NCBI GenBank assembly: GCA_947625845.1
Contig: CANQQB010000005.1
Span: 1-64,000 of the forward strand
Direction of reading: 5' to 3'
Length of the DNA stretch: 64,000 bases
From: an uncultured Oscillospiraceae bacterium
GTDB lineage: Bacteria; Bacillota; Clostridia; Oscillospirales; Oscillospiraceae
Below, piece by piece: positions 1 through 8,774 of the stretch. The notes below the pieces were generated by a model. That model had not been told where the DNA came from and searched no databases. It saw only the letters and a list, made by a program, of their open reading frames with translations. The first letter of the stretch is position 1. Each line of letters opens with the position of its first letter. A program made the position numbers and the translations under genes.

Positions 1-73
1 CGCCATAGCCAAGAGGTAAGGCAGCGGACTGCAAATCCGCGATTCTCCGGTTCAAATCCGGATGGCGCCTCCA
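1..73 (+). tRNA. tRNA-Cys (GCA), first two bases outside the window
   Basis: Cloverleaf with anticodon stem GCGGA/TCCGC and loop CTGCAAA; anticodon GCA lies at 31-33. The T arm GTTCAAATC is at 50-58 and the encoded CCA at 71-73. The 3' acceptor strand TGGCGCC implies a 5' strand GGCGCCA, so the window starts at tRNA base 3. It is followed after 6 bases by a tRNA-Gly, so the two are probably cotranscribed. Confidence 0.95.
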
Positions 74-79
74 CATAAT

Positions 80-155
80 GCGGGCATAGCTCATTTGGCA
101 GAGCGCCACCTTGCCAAGGTGGAGGTAGCGAGTTCGAATCTCGTTGCCCGCTCCA
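80..155 (+). tRNA. tRNA-Gly (GCC)
   Basis: Acceptor GCGGGCA pairs with TGCCCGC, with discriminator T at 152 and encoded CCA at 153-155. Anticodon stem CCACC/GGTGG closes the loop TTGCCAA, giving anticodon GCC at 113-115. The T loop TTCGAATC is at 133-140. It lies 6 bp after tRNA-Cys and directly before a strong terminator, so it ends the tRNA operon. Confidence 0.96.
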
Positions 156-194
156 AAAAGAAAGACACGTCTTGCGACGTGTCTTTCTTTTTGG
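155..194 (+). terminator. Rho-independent terminator of the tRNA operon
   Basis: A 17-bp perfect stem (155-171 with 176-192) closes a TTGC loop. The stem carries an A-rich 5' arm and a T-rich 3' arm ending in TTCTTTTT, so it can act in both directions. Confidence 0.9.
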
Positions 195-205
195 AGCACC
201 ATATT

Positions 206-262
206 GAAGCCCCCCTTGTCAAAGGGAGGTGGCCGCCAAAGGCGGCCGGAAGGGTTGTCGCC
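206..262 (-). repeat. Intergenic palindromic repeat, ACAACCCTTCCG family
   Basis: Read on the minus strand this is ACAACCCTTCCG, then a GGCCGCC/GGCGGCC hairpin, then ACCTCCCTTTGACAAGGGG. The same frame occurs at about 47777, 47890 and 49738 on the plus strand, but there the hairpin arms are GTCAGCGC/GCGCTGAC. The flanks are conserved while both stem arms change together. Confidence 0.75.
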
Positions 263-285
263 GCCGTGAGCGGCGATTTTATTTT

Positions 286-3200
286 TCACGCCTCTTTTTC
301 CACCATATCCCCATACACGCGGCACATCATGTGGGAGGGCTCCAACGCCGCGGCCCGGTCGAGAAACGCCTTCGCCGCCGTTTTATCCCCCAGGCCCAGA
401 TGGCCCAGTGCCATCAGATAGTTACAGTGCGCGCGGTTTTTCCGTGTGTAGTCTTCGTCGAAGATGAGAAAGTCCGGCAGGGACACGGCGAAGTACCCGA
501 CCTTGCCCTCGTCGTCCAGATGCCGCTCGCCGTAGTCGATGAGCCGGTAAAATCTGGACCGTGCGGCCCGCACGTCGCCCAGCTTCAAGTATGCCAGCCC
601 CTGGTAGAGGATCATGTCCGCCGGCTGGTCGTTATAGTACATGGCGCCCGCCGGCTCGTCCGTGCCAGGCGTGGCCCGCCGGTAGTACGCCCGCGCCTCA
701 TCGGTCCGACCCTGACCCTCCAGGGCAAGGCCCAGGTGGTAATAGATATGGTTGTCCTTGGTTCCCTCCAGCTTGCCCTCGCCCAGGTTTTCCGGATAGA
801 CCAGCGCCCGGCGCAGCAGCGCCTCGGCCTTCTCATACTGTCCGTCCCGCAGCGCGTCCTGCGCCATAGCCAGCAGCGCCAGCGCGTACTGGGTCGTGAC
901 CTTTCCCTCGCCGCCCTCCCAGGGATGGAAGCGCCGGGACAGCATCAGGTCCAATGCCTTTTCATGCTCGCCGCACAGATTGACCAGCGTGACGTATTCG
1001 ATGAACAGATCGTCCCGGCTCTCCGCCAGACCCACGTGGGCGCGCATGTTTTCCAGCCGTTCCGCAAAGCTCCGTCCCAGCTTTTTATAGAGCTGGTCCA
1101 GCTCGAGAAACACGCGAGCGTCCTTCTCGTCCAGAGCGAAGGCCCGCTCCATGGCGGCCAGAGCCCGGTTCCCGTCGTGCAGCTTGTTGAAGTACACCAG
1201 CGCCAGATTCCGCCACACCGTGGGAAAGTCGGGCTTTTCCGCCGCGGACAGCTCCCACAGCTCTTTGGCCTTTTCCCATTGCAGCTTGTCGTAGTAAAGG
1301 CACCCCAGATAGTACGGCGCGCGCCGGCGGCAGCCGTTGTCGATGGCGTAGCGCAGCACGGCGACGTCCTCCAATTTGTTGGGGAAGCAGTAGTCCGGGC
1401 ACGCGTCCTCGGCGGTGTGCAGAAGCCCGTCGGCCTTTTCCGCATCGCCCAGCTTGTAGGCATAATAGGCGCCGTAATAGCCCAGCATGGGATAGTCCTG
1501 CCCGCAGCGGTCCAGCACGTCGAGCGCCTCGGCGTATGCGCCGAATTGGGCATAGTCCCGTGCGGTCATGAGATAATTTTCCCGGAAGCCCCGCATTTTC
1601 CCGCTCAGCTCCGACGGGTCCTGCGCGCCCAGCAGCACCGCCTCGTTGCCGGACACAAAGTCAAAGGGGTCCAGGTCCAAATTCTCCCGCACCCACGCGG
1701 CGGCCCGGTCATTTTTGCCCAGCCTGCGCAACAGATACGCCTTCAACCCCCGCGCCTTGACGCTGTGAGCGTTTTTCACCAGGGAGCGCTCCACGTGCTC
1801 CAGCGCCCGGTCAAATCTGCCCCGCCTGGCGTCGATGACGGCCAGGTAATAGTACGCCATCTCCTGCTGCTCGCCCGTCCAGGTGGCCTTATAAAAGGCG
1901 TCGTATGCCTCGTCGTCCCGGCCCAGATAGAGCAGGTCCAGCCCCAGATAGCAATATGTCTCGCTGTTATAGGGGTTGGGGTTGCGCTCCGTCAGCCGTT
2001 CCAGCGCCTTCCTGAAATACGCCTCCGCCTTATCGAACAGCCCCCGCCGCAGGAGCAGCATCCCGTAGGCGTTGTTGACCCGGATGTCGCCGGGGTCCCG
2101 CTTGAGCGCCTCCAAATAATAAGGGTCCGGCAAAAACGTGGCGTGCCGGTATTGCTCGATATGCCGCCCGGTGAGCAGCAGTTCTTCGTTCGTCCTGTAT
2201 TCCGTCGGGTCCTTCGCCGCCTTTGCCGGTTCCGGCAGCCTGGGTATCTCCGGCTTTTCCGGCTGATAGGCCACCAGACACGCCCCGTCCGCGTCATATA
2301 CCGCCAGCCGGCAGTCCTCCTCCCGTGCGCTGCCCACGGCCACGGTCGCGTCAAAAATGTCCATGGGGGACAGCCGCGCGCGCCTTTCCAGGACAGGCAC
2401 GCCGCCTGCGGTCAGCTCCACCCTGGCGTTCTCAAAGACCTGCGTGGCGTAGACGATGACGCGCGCCTGTCCGTCCGTCAGGTCCAGGTGCGCCGCCGCG
2501 TCCACGGTGGCGTTTTTCACCTGCCCCACGGCCTTGTAGGGCATGAAATATTGCTTGAAGACCTTTTCCTCAAAGGGCTTGAGCCAGGTGAAGTCCGGCT
2601 GGTTGTCCGTGTACACGCCGGTCATCAGCTCCACGTACGGCCCGTCGGCGTCCGTCAGGTTCCTGTCCCAGGCCCGGCCAAAGTCCCCGCAGCCCCAGGT
2701 CCACTGTTTCTTGCCGGGGGAGACGTGGTGGTCGGCCACGTGCAGGATACCGGCGCCCACGCCGTAGTCGTAACCGCCCACAAAGTCGTACTTGGACTTC
2801 TCCGCCATATAGGAGGTGGGCACGGGGATGTTCTTATACCGGGAGATGTCCACGCCCTCGCTGTAGTCCTTCTTGTAGTACACGCCCGTGGCGATGGGGA
2901 AGCGGGACACGTCCCGCTTGCCGTGGTCCATCACGGCGTGCACGTCCGGCGGGAACACGGACTGGGTGTCATCGTTCACCGCCACGGCCGGGTTTGCCCA
3001 CCACAAAAAGGTCTGGGGCAGGGAGGTGCGGTTATAGAGCTGGCCCGTGATCTCAATATAGGCCCTGCCCGGGTACAACGCGATGGTGGTCAGGCTCTTG
3101 GTGCCGTATATCTGGTCCACGTCGTGCAGCAGCACGGCGGCGCGGCCGTCCTCCCGGCGGATGGTGAAGTCCACCGGCAGGAACGTGGTGGGCCGGTGGT

Positions 3201-3564
3201 GCTGGGGCCAGTTGAACTCGATGCCCCCGGATATCCAGGGTCCGGTCAGACCCACCAGCGCCGGTTTTATCACATGGTTATAGTAGACGAAATCGTAGTT
3301 GTTGGTCTTGTCCAGTGCCCTCTGGATGCGCCCGCCCAGTTCCGGCAGGACCATCACCTTCAAATACTCGTTTTCCAGCCACACGGCGGTATACGTGTGG
3401 TCCCGCTTTTCGCCGCTGATGGTCTCCACGGCGGGGTAGGGATACACCTTGCCGCTGCTGCCCTGGTAGACCCGCTTGTCCAGATACAGCGGATTTTTCT
3501 CCGCCGGACCGACCTCGTATGTGGGGATGCTGATCTTTTCGACCCAGACCTTTGCCTTTTCCAT
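286..3564 (-). CDS. DUF5107 domain protein with tetratricopeptide repeats
   Basis: A 1,092-residue cytoplasmic protein with no signal peptide or membrane segment. The N-terminal third (about residues 30-330) carries aromatic-rich features of the DUF5107 family, for example GGRIQRALDKTNNYDFVYYN and GGIEFNWPQHH, which I associate with the galactose-mutarotase-like fold. From about residue 400 to the end the protein is mostly helical pairs of tetratricopeptide type, such as YLEALKRDPGDIRVNNAYG and KAEAYFRKAL. The start at 3564 is chosen because GGGAGGAACGGGC precedes it; the open frame upstream has no such site. It is transcribed away from the solute-binding protein gene from its own promoter. 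A carbohydrate-binding or epimerase-like role is plausible, but the substrate cannot be read from the sequence. Confidence 0.85.
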   Translation of the reverse strand: MEKAKVWVEKISIPTYEVGPAEKNPLYLDKRVYQGSSGKVYPYPAVETISGEKRDHTYTAVWLENEYLKVMVLPELGGRIQRALDKTNNYDFVYYNHVIKPALVGLTGPWISGGIEFNWPQHHRPTTFLPVDFTIRREDGRAAVLLHDVDQIYGTKSLTTIALYPGRAYIEITGQLYNRTSLPQTFLWWANPAVAVNDDTQSVFPPDVHAVMDHGKRDVSRFPIATGVYYKKDYSEGVDISRYKNIPVPTSYMAEKSKYDFVGGYDYGVGAGILHVADHHVSPGKKQWTWGCGDFGRAWDRNLTDADGPYVELMTGVYTDNQPDFTWLKPFEEKVFKQYFMPYKAVGQVKNATVDAAAHLDLTDGQARVIVYATQVFENARVELTAGGVPVLERRARLSPMDIFDATVAVGSAREEDCRLAVYDADGACLVAYQPEKPEIPRLPEPAKAAKDPTEYRTNEELLLTGRHIEQYRHATFLPDPYYLEALKRDPGDIRVNNAYGMLLLRRGLFDKAEAYFRKALERLTERNPNPYNSETYCYLGLDLLYLGRDDEAYDAFYKATWTGEQQEMAYYYLAVIDARRGRFDRALEHVERSLVKNAHSVKARGLKAYLLRRLGKNDRAAAWVRENLDLDPFDFVSGNEAVLLGAQDPSELSGKMRGFRENYLMTARDYAQFGAYAEALDVLDRCGQDYPMLGYYGAYYAYKLGDAEKADGLLHTAEDACPDYCFPNKLEDVAVLRYAIDNGCRRRAPYYLGCLYYDKLQWEKAKELWELSAAEKPDFPTVWRNLALVYFNKLHDGNRALAAMERAFALDEKDARVFLELDQLYKKLGRSFAERLENMRAHVGLAESRDDLFIEYVTLVNLCGEHEKALDLMLSRRFHPWEGGEGKVTTQYALALLAMAQDALRDGQYEKAEALLRRALVYPENLGEGKLEGTKDNHIYYHLGLALEGQGRTDEARAYYRRATPGTDEPAGAMYYNDQPADMILYQGLAYLKLGDVRAARSRFYRLIDYGERHLDDEGKVGYFAVSLPDFLIFDEDYTRKNRAHCNYLMALGHLGLGDKTAAKAFLDRAAALEPSHMMCRVYGDMVEKEA

Positions 3565-3598
3565 GCCCGTTCCTCCCGTATCGTGCTGACTGGCAAAC

Positions 3599-3627
3599 AG
3601 TATAACCTGTCCCGCTGTCTTTGGCAA
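3599..3627 (-). promoter_or_regulatory. Promoter for the DUF5107/TPR gene
   Basis: On the minus strand TTGCCA is followed after 17 bp by TATACT, ending about 35 bases before the start codon. It is back to back with the promoter at 3654-3683, so the two genes share a short divergent control region. Confidence 0.7.
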
Positions 3628-3653
3628 GCAATTAGGAACTTTCAACAAATCTG

Positions 3654-3683
3654 TGGACAAGGAAAAGCGGTAAATGTTATAAT
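3654..3683 (+). promoter_or_regulatory. Promoter for the solute-binding protein/MscS pair
   Basis: TGGACA, an 18-bp spacer, and TATAAT preceded by an extended -10 TG. It lies 38 bp before the start codon at 3722. Confidence 0.75.
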
Positions 3684-3721
3684 GATAAATAATTGTTTTT
3701 TGTCGAAAGGGAGGCATGCAG

Positions 3722-4477
3722 ATGAAAAAGATCCGTACGCTGTCGCTGGCGCTGCTCATGGCGCTGGCCGTGAGCGTCTTTGTCGGCGGGCAGCGGGCGA
3801 TGGCGGAGGAACAGCCTCTGGTAGTAGGCGTTCGGGACGACATCGTGAATTTCGGCTTTCTCAACGAGACCACCGGCAAATACTACGGCCTGGAGATCGA
3901 CCTGGCCAAGGAGCTGGCCGATCGCCTGGACCGGGATGGGGTGGAATTTGTCACCGTGACCCCCACCACCCGTGAGGACGTGCTGCAAAGCGGCCAGGTG
4001 GATTGCCTCATCGCCTGCTACTCCATCAACGAGGAGCGGCAGGAGCTGTTCGATTTCTCCGCGCCGTACTATGACGACGACACGGTCTTCATGGTCCAGA
4101 CGTCCTCCTGCTTTGACCGGTGGATGGACCTGGGAGGCATGACCGTTGGTGTACTGGCCGGGTCCAACACCGGCGAGCTGGTGACGGAGACGATGAAAAA
4201 GTACAGCCACAAAGGCGTCCAGCTCCAGGAGGAAGACACCTATCAGGACCTCTCCGACGCCCTGGAGCGTGGCGATGTGGACGCGGTGTGCATGGACGGG
4301 TGCATTGCCCAGGCGTACATGAACGACGACCGGGTCTATCTGCCCGGCTCCCTGGCCACCCAGTACTATGGCGTGGCCACCCGGAAGGGCTCCGAGCTGA
4401 GCGAACAGGTGGCCGCGGCCGTGGACGACATGCTCGCCGACGGCACCGTCCGGGACTACATCGACAAGTGGGACTGA
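3722..4477 (+). CDS. Extracellular solute-binding protein, family 3 (SBP_bac_3)
   Basis: A 251-residue exported protein. Residues 1-28 form a Sec signal peptide (MKK, hydrophobic core, AMA cleavage site) without a lipobox cysteine. The rest resembles family 3 periplasmic binding proteins for polar amino acids: YYGLEIDLAKELADRL near the N-terminus, a repeated two-lobe order, and LADGTVRDYIDKWD at the end. The ATG at 3722 is preferred over that at 3716 because AGGGAGG is 7 bases upstream of 3722 but only one base from 3716. There is no ABC permease or ATPase nearby. The next gene, 10 bases downstream, is a Cache-domain MscS channel, which suggests a sensory or gating partnership rather than classical uptake. 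Ligand unknown. Confidence 0.88.
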   Translation: MKKIRTLSLALLMALAVSVFVGGQRAMAEEQPLVVGVRDDIVNFGFLNETTGKYYGLEIDLAKELADRLDRDGVEFVTVTPTTREDVLQSGQVDCLIACYSINEERQELFDFSAPYYDDDTVFMVQTSSCFDRWMDLGGMTVGVLAGSNTGELVTETMKKYSHKGVQLQEEDTYQDLSDALERGDVDAVCMDGCIAQAYMNDDRVYLPGSLATQYYGVATRKGSELSEQVAAAVDDMLADGTVRDYIDKWD

Positions 4478-4487
4478 GGGGGACGCC

Positions 4488-7400
4488 ATGAAAAAACTGA
4501 CGAAAAAAGCGATCGTCATGATCGTCATCGAGCTTATATGCCTCGTCGGCCTTGGCGTGTACCTCACTTCCATGCAGAACTATCTGTCCCTGAAGCAGCA
4601 GCGCCGGGACACGGAGCAGAAGATCACCCAGATACGGGAGCTGGTCCAGTCCACCGGGGAGTCCTCCCAGCGCCTGAAGCAGACCGTGGACGGCATCTAC
4701 CAGTCCAAGGCCATGAGCCTGGCGTACATGGTCCGGGAGAAGGTGGACCCGGAGCTGGACGACGACGTGATGCTGGGCTACCGGGAGCTGCTGGGCGTGG
4801 ACAACGTGTTCATCCTGGACATGGACGGCAACATCCTTTACAAGGCCCGGCCCGCCGGGACCGATTTCACCAGAGCCCGCTATAACCAGCTTCGCACCGT
4901 GTTCGGCGCGGACGAGCCCTCCCAGGCCTTCGAGGTGGACACGGGGGACAGCCAGCTTCGCTATTACGGCGCCATGATCGACCGGGGCCATATGGCCGTG
5001 GTGGCCCAGGACCCGGCGGAGCTGGACAGGCTGACGGAGGAGACGTCCTCCTGGAAGAGCGTGCTGGAGAACGTGAGCGTGGGTCTGGACGGCTATTCCT
5101 TCGTCATCTCCGCCAAGGACTATACCTTCCTGTACCACCCCGACGAAGCCCTGATCGGTCTGGACGCCCTGGACGCGGGCATCCGGGTGGAGGATCTGGA
5201 GGACGGCGGCTGCTGCTGGATGACCATCAACGGCGAGGAGCTGTACTGCGGCGTGGTCAAGGCCGACGACGTATATGTGCTGTGCGCGGTGACCAGGGGG
5301 GAGATCAACTCCGCCAACGCCATCACCGTCATCATCGTCCTGTTCGTGTTCTTCACCGTCATCACAGTCGTGGTGTTCTACGCCATCGTGATGCTGCGGG
5401 AGGAACAGACACGGGACAAGGCCGCCGCGGAGGAACAGCGGGCCGAGGACTATAAGGACGCAGGCGCGTTTCGCTGGCACCGGCGGGTAGGCCGGAAGCT
5501 GGTCACCGTGTCCGCCGTGGGCCTTATCTGCATCCTGGTCATATCCTACTACATGCAGACCCTCTATTGCATGAGCCGCGCGTCGCTGCAAAACACCCAG
5601 CGTCTGGAGGAAGTGGAGATGACCATGGGCCGGTATCAGGCCAACGTGGACATGCTCACCGACCAGTATAACAACAGCTACGTCAGCAAAGGCGAGACCG
5701 CCGCCTATATCCTGAGCCAGCGGCCGGACATTTTCCAGGACCGGGAGCGGCTGGCCGAGCTGAGCCGGGCCATCGGCGCGGAGTATCTGTTCGTCTTTGA
5801 CGACCAGGGCAAGATCGTCGCCACCGATTCGCCCTACACCAACTTCACCCTCAGCGAGGACCCGACCGAGCAGTCCTACGAGTTCCGGCAGCTATTGCAG
5901 GGCGTGCCCTATCTGGTCCAGCCGGCCCAGAAGGACGACGTGGGGGTATACCGCCAGTACGTGGGCGTCACCATCCGGGACGAGGACGGCCGCGCCAACG
6001 GCTTCGTGCAGGTATCCGTCCAACCGGAGCTGCTGGCCAACGCGGTGGAGCAGCTGAGCCTGAGCGCCGTGCTGCAAAATATCCGGGTTGGCGTCAACGG
6101 CTTTGCCTTCGCGGTGGACCGGGACACGAAAAACTTCATTTACTACCCGGAGGAACGGTATATCGGCCGCAGCGCCGCGGACTACGGCATGGGCGAGGAT
6201 ATGTTCCGGGACGGGGACAGCGGCTACCTCACCCTGGGCATGGACAAATATTACGGCGCGGCCATCGAGACGGACGGCGCGTTCGTATACGTGGTCATCC
6301 CGGCCGGCGAGCTGTTCGGGGACCGGGTGCTGCTCAGCCTGAGCACCACCGGCGTGAGCCTGGTGTGTCTGGCGCTGATGTGCCTGCTGCTGAGCCTGGA
6401 GCGCCGCCGGGACGATAAGAGCGAGCAGACCGGGGAAGAGACGCCCGCCGGACCTGACGGACCCATACCGCCGGCGGCCGGCGGAAAGCGGGCACGGATG
6501 GTGGACGTGGTCATGCCGGACGGGACCGTGAAAAAGACGGAGAGCGCCTTCAGCCGGTGGAGCAACCAGGCCCTGGGCTGGGGCGAGATGACCGCCGAGC
6601 AGAAGACCATGATGGTGCTGAAGGTGCTGCTGGGTCTTCTGGCGCTGTTCATCGTGGTGGCCGTGGCCAATAAGGAGGCCGCCTTTACCCGCACCAGCGT
6701 GTTCCGCTACGTGCTGGACGGCACCTGGACCAAGGGCGTGAACGTGTTCGCCGTCACCGCCAGCGTCATGATTTTGTGCGTGGTCAGCGTGGTGAGCATG
6801 CTGCTGCGCACCATCCTGAAGTTCCTGAGCCGGAGCATGGGCGCGCGGGGCGAGACGGTGATACGCCTGGTGAACAACCTGGTCAAATATGTGGCCGTGA
6901 TCGTGGCGCTGTACTTCTGCTTCGCCATGTTCGGCGTGGACACCGCCACGCTCCTGGCCTCCGCCGGCATCCTGAGCCTGGTCATCGGCCTGGGCGCGCA
7001 GGACCTGGTGAAGGACATCGTGGCCGGGCTTTTCATCATCTTCGAGGGTGAGTTCCGGGTTGGCGATATCGTGACCATCGGCGACTGGCGGGGCACCGTC
7101 GTGGAGATCGGCGTGCGCACCACCAAGATCGAGGAACCGGGCAAGAACATCAAGATCATCAACAACAGCGCCATCTCCAACGTGATCAACATGACCCGCA
7201 AGGAGTCCTTTGCCGCCTGCGACGTGGGCATCGAGTACGGCGAGAGCCTGGAGCGCGTCGAAGCCATCCTGGCCGAGGAGCTGCCCCATGTCCGGGAGCG
7301 GCTTCCCAAGATCACCGACGGCCCGTTCTACAAGGGCGTGTCCGAGCTGGCCGACTCCGGCGTGATCATCAAGATCGTGGCCCAGTGCGCCGAGGGCGAC

Positions 7401-7604
7401 CGCATCCAGATGGGCCGGGACCTGAACCGGGAGATGAAGCTGATCTTCGACAGGTACAAGATCAACGTGCCCTTCCCCCAGGTGGTGCTCAACCAGCCCG
7501 TGGAGTTCAAGGAGGCCACCGAGTGGCAAAAGCGCAGAGCGGAGCAGTTCGCCGAGGAACAGCGCGCTCTTGCCGAGGACCTGGAGACCACCGTCCAGTC
7601 CTGA
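4488..7604 (+). CDS. MscS-family mechanosensitive channel with two Cache-like extracytoplasmic sensor modules
   Basis: A 1,038-residue membrane protein, far longer than a typical small MscS (about 290). Order: membrane segment 8-28; extracytoplasmic Cache-like region about 30-275; membrane segment about 278-302; basic loop; membrane segment about 337-357; second Cache-like region about 360-612; membrane segment about 614-637; charged cytoplasmic linker; membrane segments near 707-727, 749-777 and 799-819; then the MscS pore helix and beta domain from about 820, with AGILSLVIGLGAQDLVKDI, EGEFRVGDIVTIGDWRGTV and NNSAISNVINMTR. Both Cache-like regions end with similar features (GYSFVISAKDYTFLYHPDE and NGFAFAVDRDTKNFIYYPEE), suggesting an internal duplication. 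It follows a solute-binding protein gene by 10 bases. I infer a ligand-modulated channel; the family link to MscS is strong, the sensing role is inference. Confidence 0.87.
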   Translation: MKKLTKKAIVMIVIELICLVGLGVYLTSMQNYLSLKQQRRDTEQKITQIRELVQSTGESSQRLKQTVDGIYQSKAMSLAYMVREKVDPELDDDVMLGYRELLGVDNVFILDMDGNILYKARPAGTDFTRARYNQLRTVFGADEPSQAFEVDTGDSQLRYYGAMIDRGHMAVVAQDPAELDRLTEETSSWKSVLENVSVGLDGYSFVISAKDYTFLYHPDEALIGLDALDAGIRVEDLEDGGCCWMTINGEELYCGVVKADDVYVLCAVTRGEINSANAITVIIVLFVFFTVITVVVFYAIVMLREEQTRDKAAAEEQRAEDYKDAGAFRWHRRVGRKLVTVSAVGLICILVISYYMQTLYCMSRASLQNTQRLEEVEMTMGRYQANVDMLTDQYNNSYVSKGETAAYILSQRPDIFQDRERLAELSRAIGAEYLFVFDDQGKIVATDSPYTNFTLSEDPTEQSYEFRQLLQGVPYLVQPAQKDDVGVYRQYVGVTIRDEDGRANGFVQVSVQPELLANAVEQLSLSAVLQNIRVGVNGFAFAVDRDTKNFIYYPEERYIGRSAADYGMGEDMFRDGDSGYLTLGMDKYYGAAIETDGAFVYVVIPAGELFGDRVLLSLSTTGVSLVCLALMCLLLSLERRRDDKSEQTGEETPAGPDGPIPPAAGGKRARMVDVVMPDGTVKKTESAFSRWSNQALGWGEMTAEQKTMMVLKVLLGLLALFIVVAVANKEAAFTRTSVFRYVLDGTWTKGVNVFAVTASVMILCVVSVVSMLLRTILKFLSRSMGARGETVIRLVNNLVKYVAVIVALYFCFAMFGVDTATLLASAGILSLVIGLGAQDLVKDIVAGLFIIFEGEFRVGDIVTIGDWRGTVVEIGVRTTKIEEPGKNIKIINNSAISNVINMTRKESFAACDVGIEYGESLERVEAILAEELPHVRERLPKITDGPFYKGVSELADSGVIIKIVAQCAEGDRIQMGRDLNREMKLIFDRYKINVPFPQVVLNQPVEFKEATEWQKRRAEQFAEEQRALAEDLETTVQS

Positions 7605-7633
7605 GCCGGGCTTATATTAAATAATTAAAAAAT

Positions 7634-7662
7634 TTGTATTATTCCTGCAACTGTGGTAAAAT
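7634..7662 (+). promoter_or_regulatory. Promoter for the 7708 membrane protein and LURP-one genes
   Basis: TTGTAT, 17 bp, TAAAAT with an extended -10 TGG just before it. It sits in a short A+T-rich gap after the MscS gene and 45 bp before the next start codon. Confidence 0.7.
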
Positions 7663-7707
7663 ACCAATGACCCGGAATTTTCTGGAAAACAAAAAAGGAG
7701 AACAATT

Positions 7708-8106
7708 ATGACCAAACCCAATACGCTTCTGAAAGTCGTCGGCATCATCTACATCGTCGTGTGCGTCCTGGGCCTGGTGCTGGCGGTCCTGACCGCCGTG
7801 CTGGGCGGCGCGGTGCTTGGCGCCGCGGCGGAGAGCGCCAGCGTCGGCATCGTGACCGGCAGCCTCGCGGCCCTGCTTCTGGGCGGCGGGTCCCTGTTTG
7901 GCCTGGTGGCCGGCATCTTGGCCGTGAAGGGCCAGTACACCGGCAGCAAGGTCCTGGGCGTCATCCTGCTGGTGATCGGCGTCATCAGCGCCGTGTCGGG
8001 CGTTTCCGTCAACGACAGCGTGGGCGGCATCGTCCTGTCCGTCGCCATGCCGCTGATCCTGCCGGTGCTGTACACGATCGGCGCGTTCAAGGGCCCGGCT
8101 GACTGA
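7708..8106 (+). CDS. Small four-helix membrane protein, unknown function
   Basis: A 132-residue, very hydrophobic protein with about four membrane segments (near 8-32, 45-72, 80-100 and 103-125) rich in Gly, Ala, Val and Leu. There are no charged catalytic motifs. The start follows AAAGGAGAACAATT. It resembles the short DUF4064-type or hypothetical inner membrane proteins of Clostridia, but I do not recognise a specific family. It is followed after 28 bases by the LURP-one-related gene and probably shares its transcript and terminator. Confidence 0.7.
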   Translation: MTKPNTLLKVVGIIYIVVCVLGLVLAVLTAVLGGAVLGAAAESASVGIVTGSLAALLLGGGSLFGLVAGILAVKGQYTGSKVLGVILLVIGVISAVSGVSVNDSVGGIVLSVAMPLILPVLYTIGAFKGPAD

Positions 8107-8134
8107 GCCGGGGGATTTTCGGGAGGATAACGAT

Positions 8135-8689
8135 ATGCTTTTGCACGCAAAGAGCAAGATGCTCTCCATTCACAAGAAGATGGAGATCATGGACGAGGCC
8201 GACCAGGTGCTGTACACCGTGGAGAGCAAGGCCGTCTCCATCCATGACACCACGACCGTCCGCAACGCCGCGGGCGAGACCGTCGCCACCATCAAGCACA
8301 AGCCCATCTCCCTGCATGAGACCCACATCATCGAACTGGCCGACGGGGAGGAAGCGGAGGTCCGTACGGAGCTTTTCCACGTGATGCAGGACGTGATAGA
8401 CCTGGAGGGCCTGGGCTGGCAGATGCGGGGCGACATCCTCCAGCACAACTATGAGTTCGTCAACTCCCTGGGCGGCGTTCTGGCCCGGACTCACCAGAAG
8501 TGGGTGTCCCTGCACGACGTGTACTACATCGACGTGCTGGACGAGAGCCAGGTGGACAAGATCGTGTCCGTGTACGTGGCTCTGGAGCGTATCATCCGGG
8601 AGCGGGAGATCCGCCGGGAGAACGAGTCCGGCGTGATCGCCGCCGGCGCCGCCGCCGCCAGCCAGAGCAATAACACCCCCAACAACTAA
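8135..8689 (+). CDS. LURP-one-related (Tubby C-like fold) protein
   Basis: A 184-residue protein matching the LURP-one-related family, whose fold is a 12-stranded beta barrel around a central helix, related to Tubby C-terminal and scramblase proteins. Visible features are the opening KSKMLSIHKKMEIMDEADQ, the repeated alternation 'internal modification of prior strand', as in VLYTVESKAVSIHDT and GGVLARTHQKWVSLHDVYYI, and a late helix DESQVDKIVSVYVALERII. The last 30 residues are a low-complexity Ala/Asn tail. The start follows GGGAGGATAACGAT. Function in bacteria is not established; phosphoinositide or membrane binding is a family-level guess. Confidence 0.82.
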   Translation: MLLHAKSKMLSIHKKMEIMDEADQVLYTVESKAVSIHDTTTVRNAAGETVATIKHKPISLHETHIIELADGEEAEVRTELFHVMQDVIDLEGLGWQMRGDILQHNYEFVNSLGGVLARTHQKWVSLHDVYYIDVLDESQVDKIVSVYVALERIIREREIRRENESGVIAAGAAAASQSNNTPNN

Positions 8690-8696
8690 AAACCGC

Positions 8697-8728
8697 AAAG
8701 CCCCCGGCTCACCGCCGGGGGACTTTAC
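8697..8728 (+). terminator. Terminator after the LURP-one gene
   Basis: An 8-bp perfect stem CCCCCGGC/GCCGGGGG (8701-8708 with 8714-8721), loop TCACC, flanked by AAAG and CTTTACCTT, which extends the stem with A-T pairs. Confidence 0.8.
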
Positions 8729-8737
8729 CTTGTTCCC

Positions 8738-8771
8738 AGGGTTCCCAACGGGCACGCCTGCCCGTTGGGAA
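8738..8771 (+). repeat. Hairpin of the GGCACGCTTGCC repeat family
   Basis: A perfect 12-bp inverted repeat, TTCCCAACGGGC and GCCCGTTGGGAA, around ACGCCT. The same architecture, with other stem sequences, recurs at about 46850, 49432, 49872 and 55281. Confidence 0.75.
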
Positions 8772-8774
8772 AAA

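Noticed and set aside
229-3975. A 1,248-codon open frame on the plus strand opposite the DUF5107/TPR gene
   Set aside because: It is a GC-driven shadow: no ribosome site, Val/Gln/His/Arg-rich composition without domains, and it would overlap the solute-binding protein gene and two promoters.
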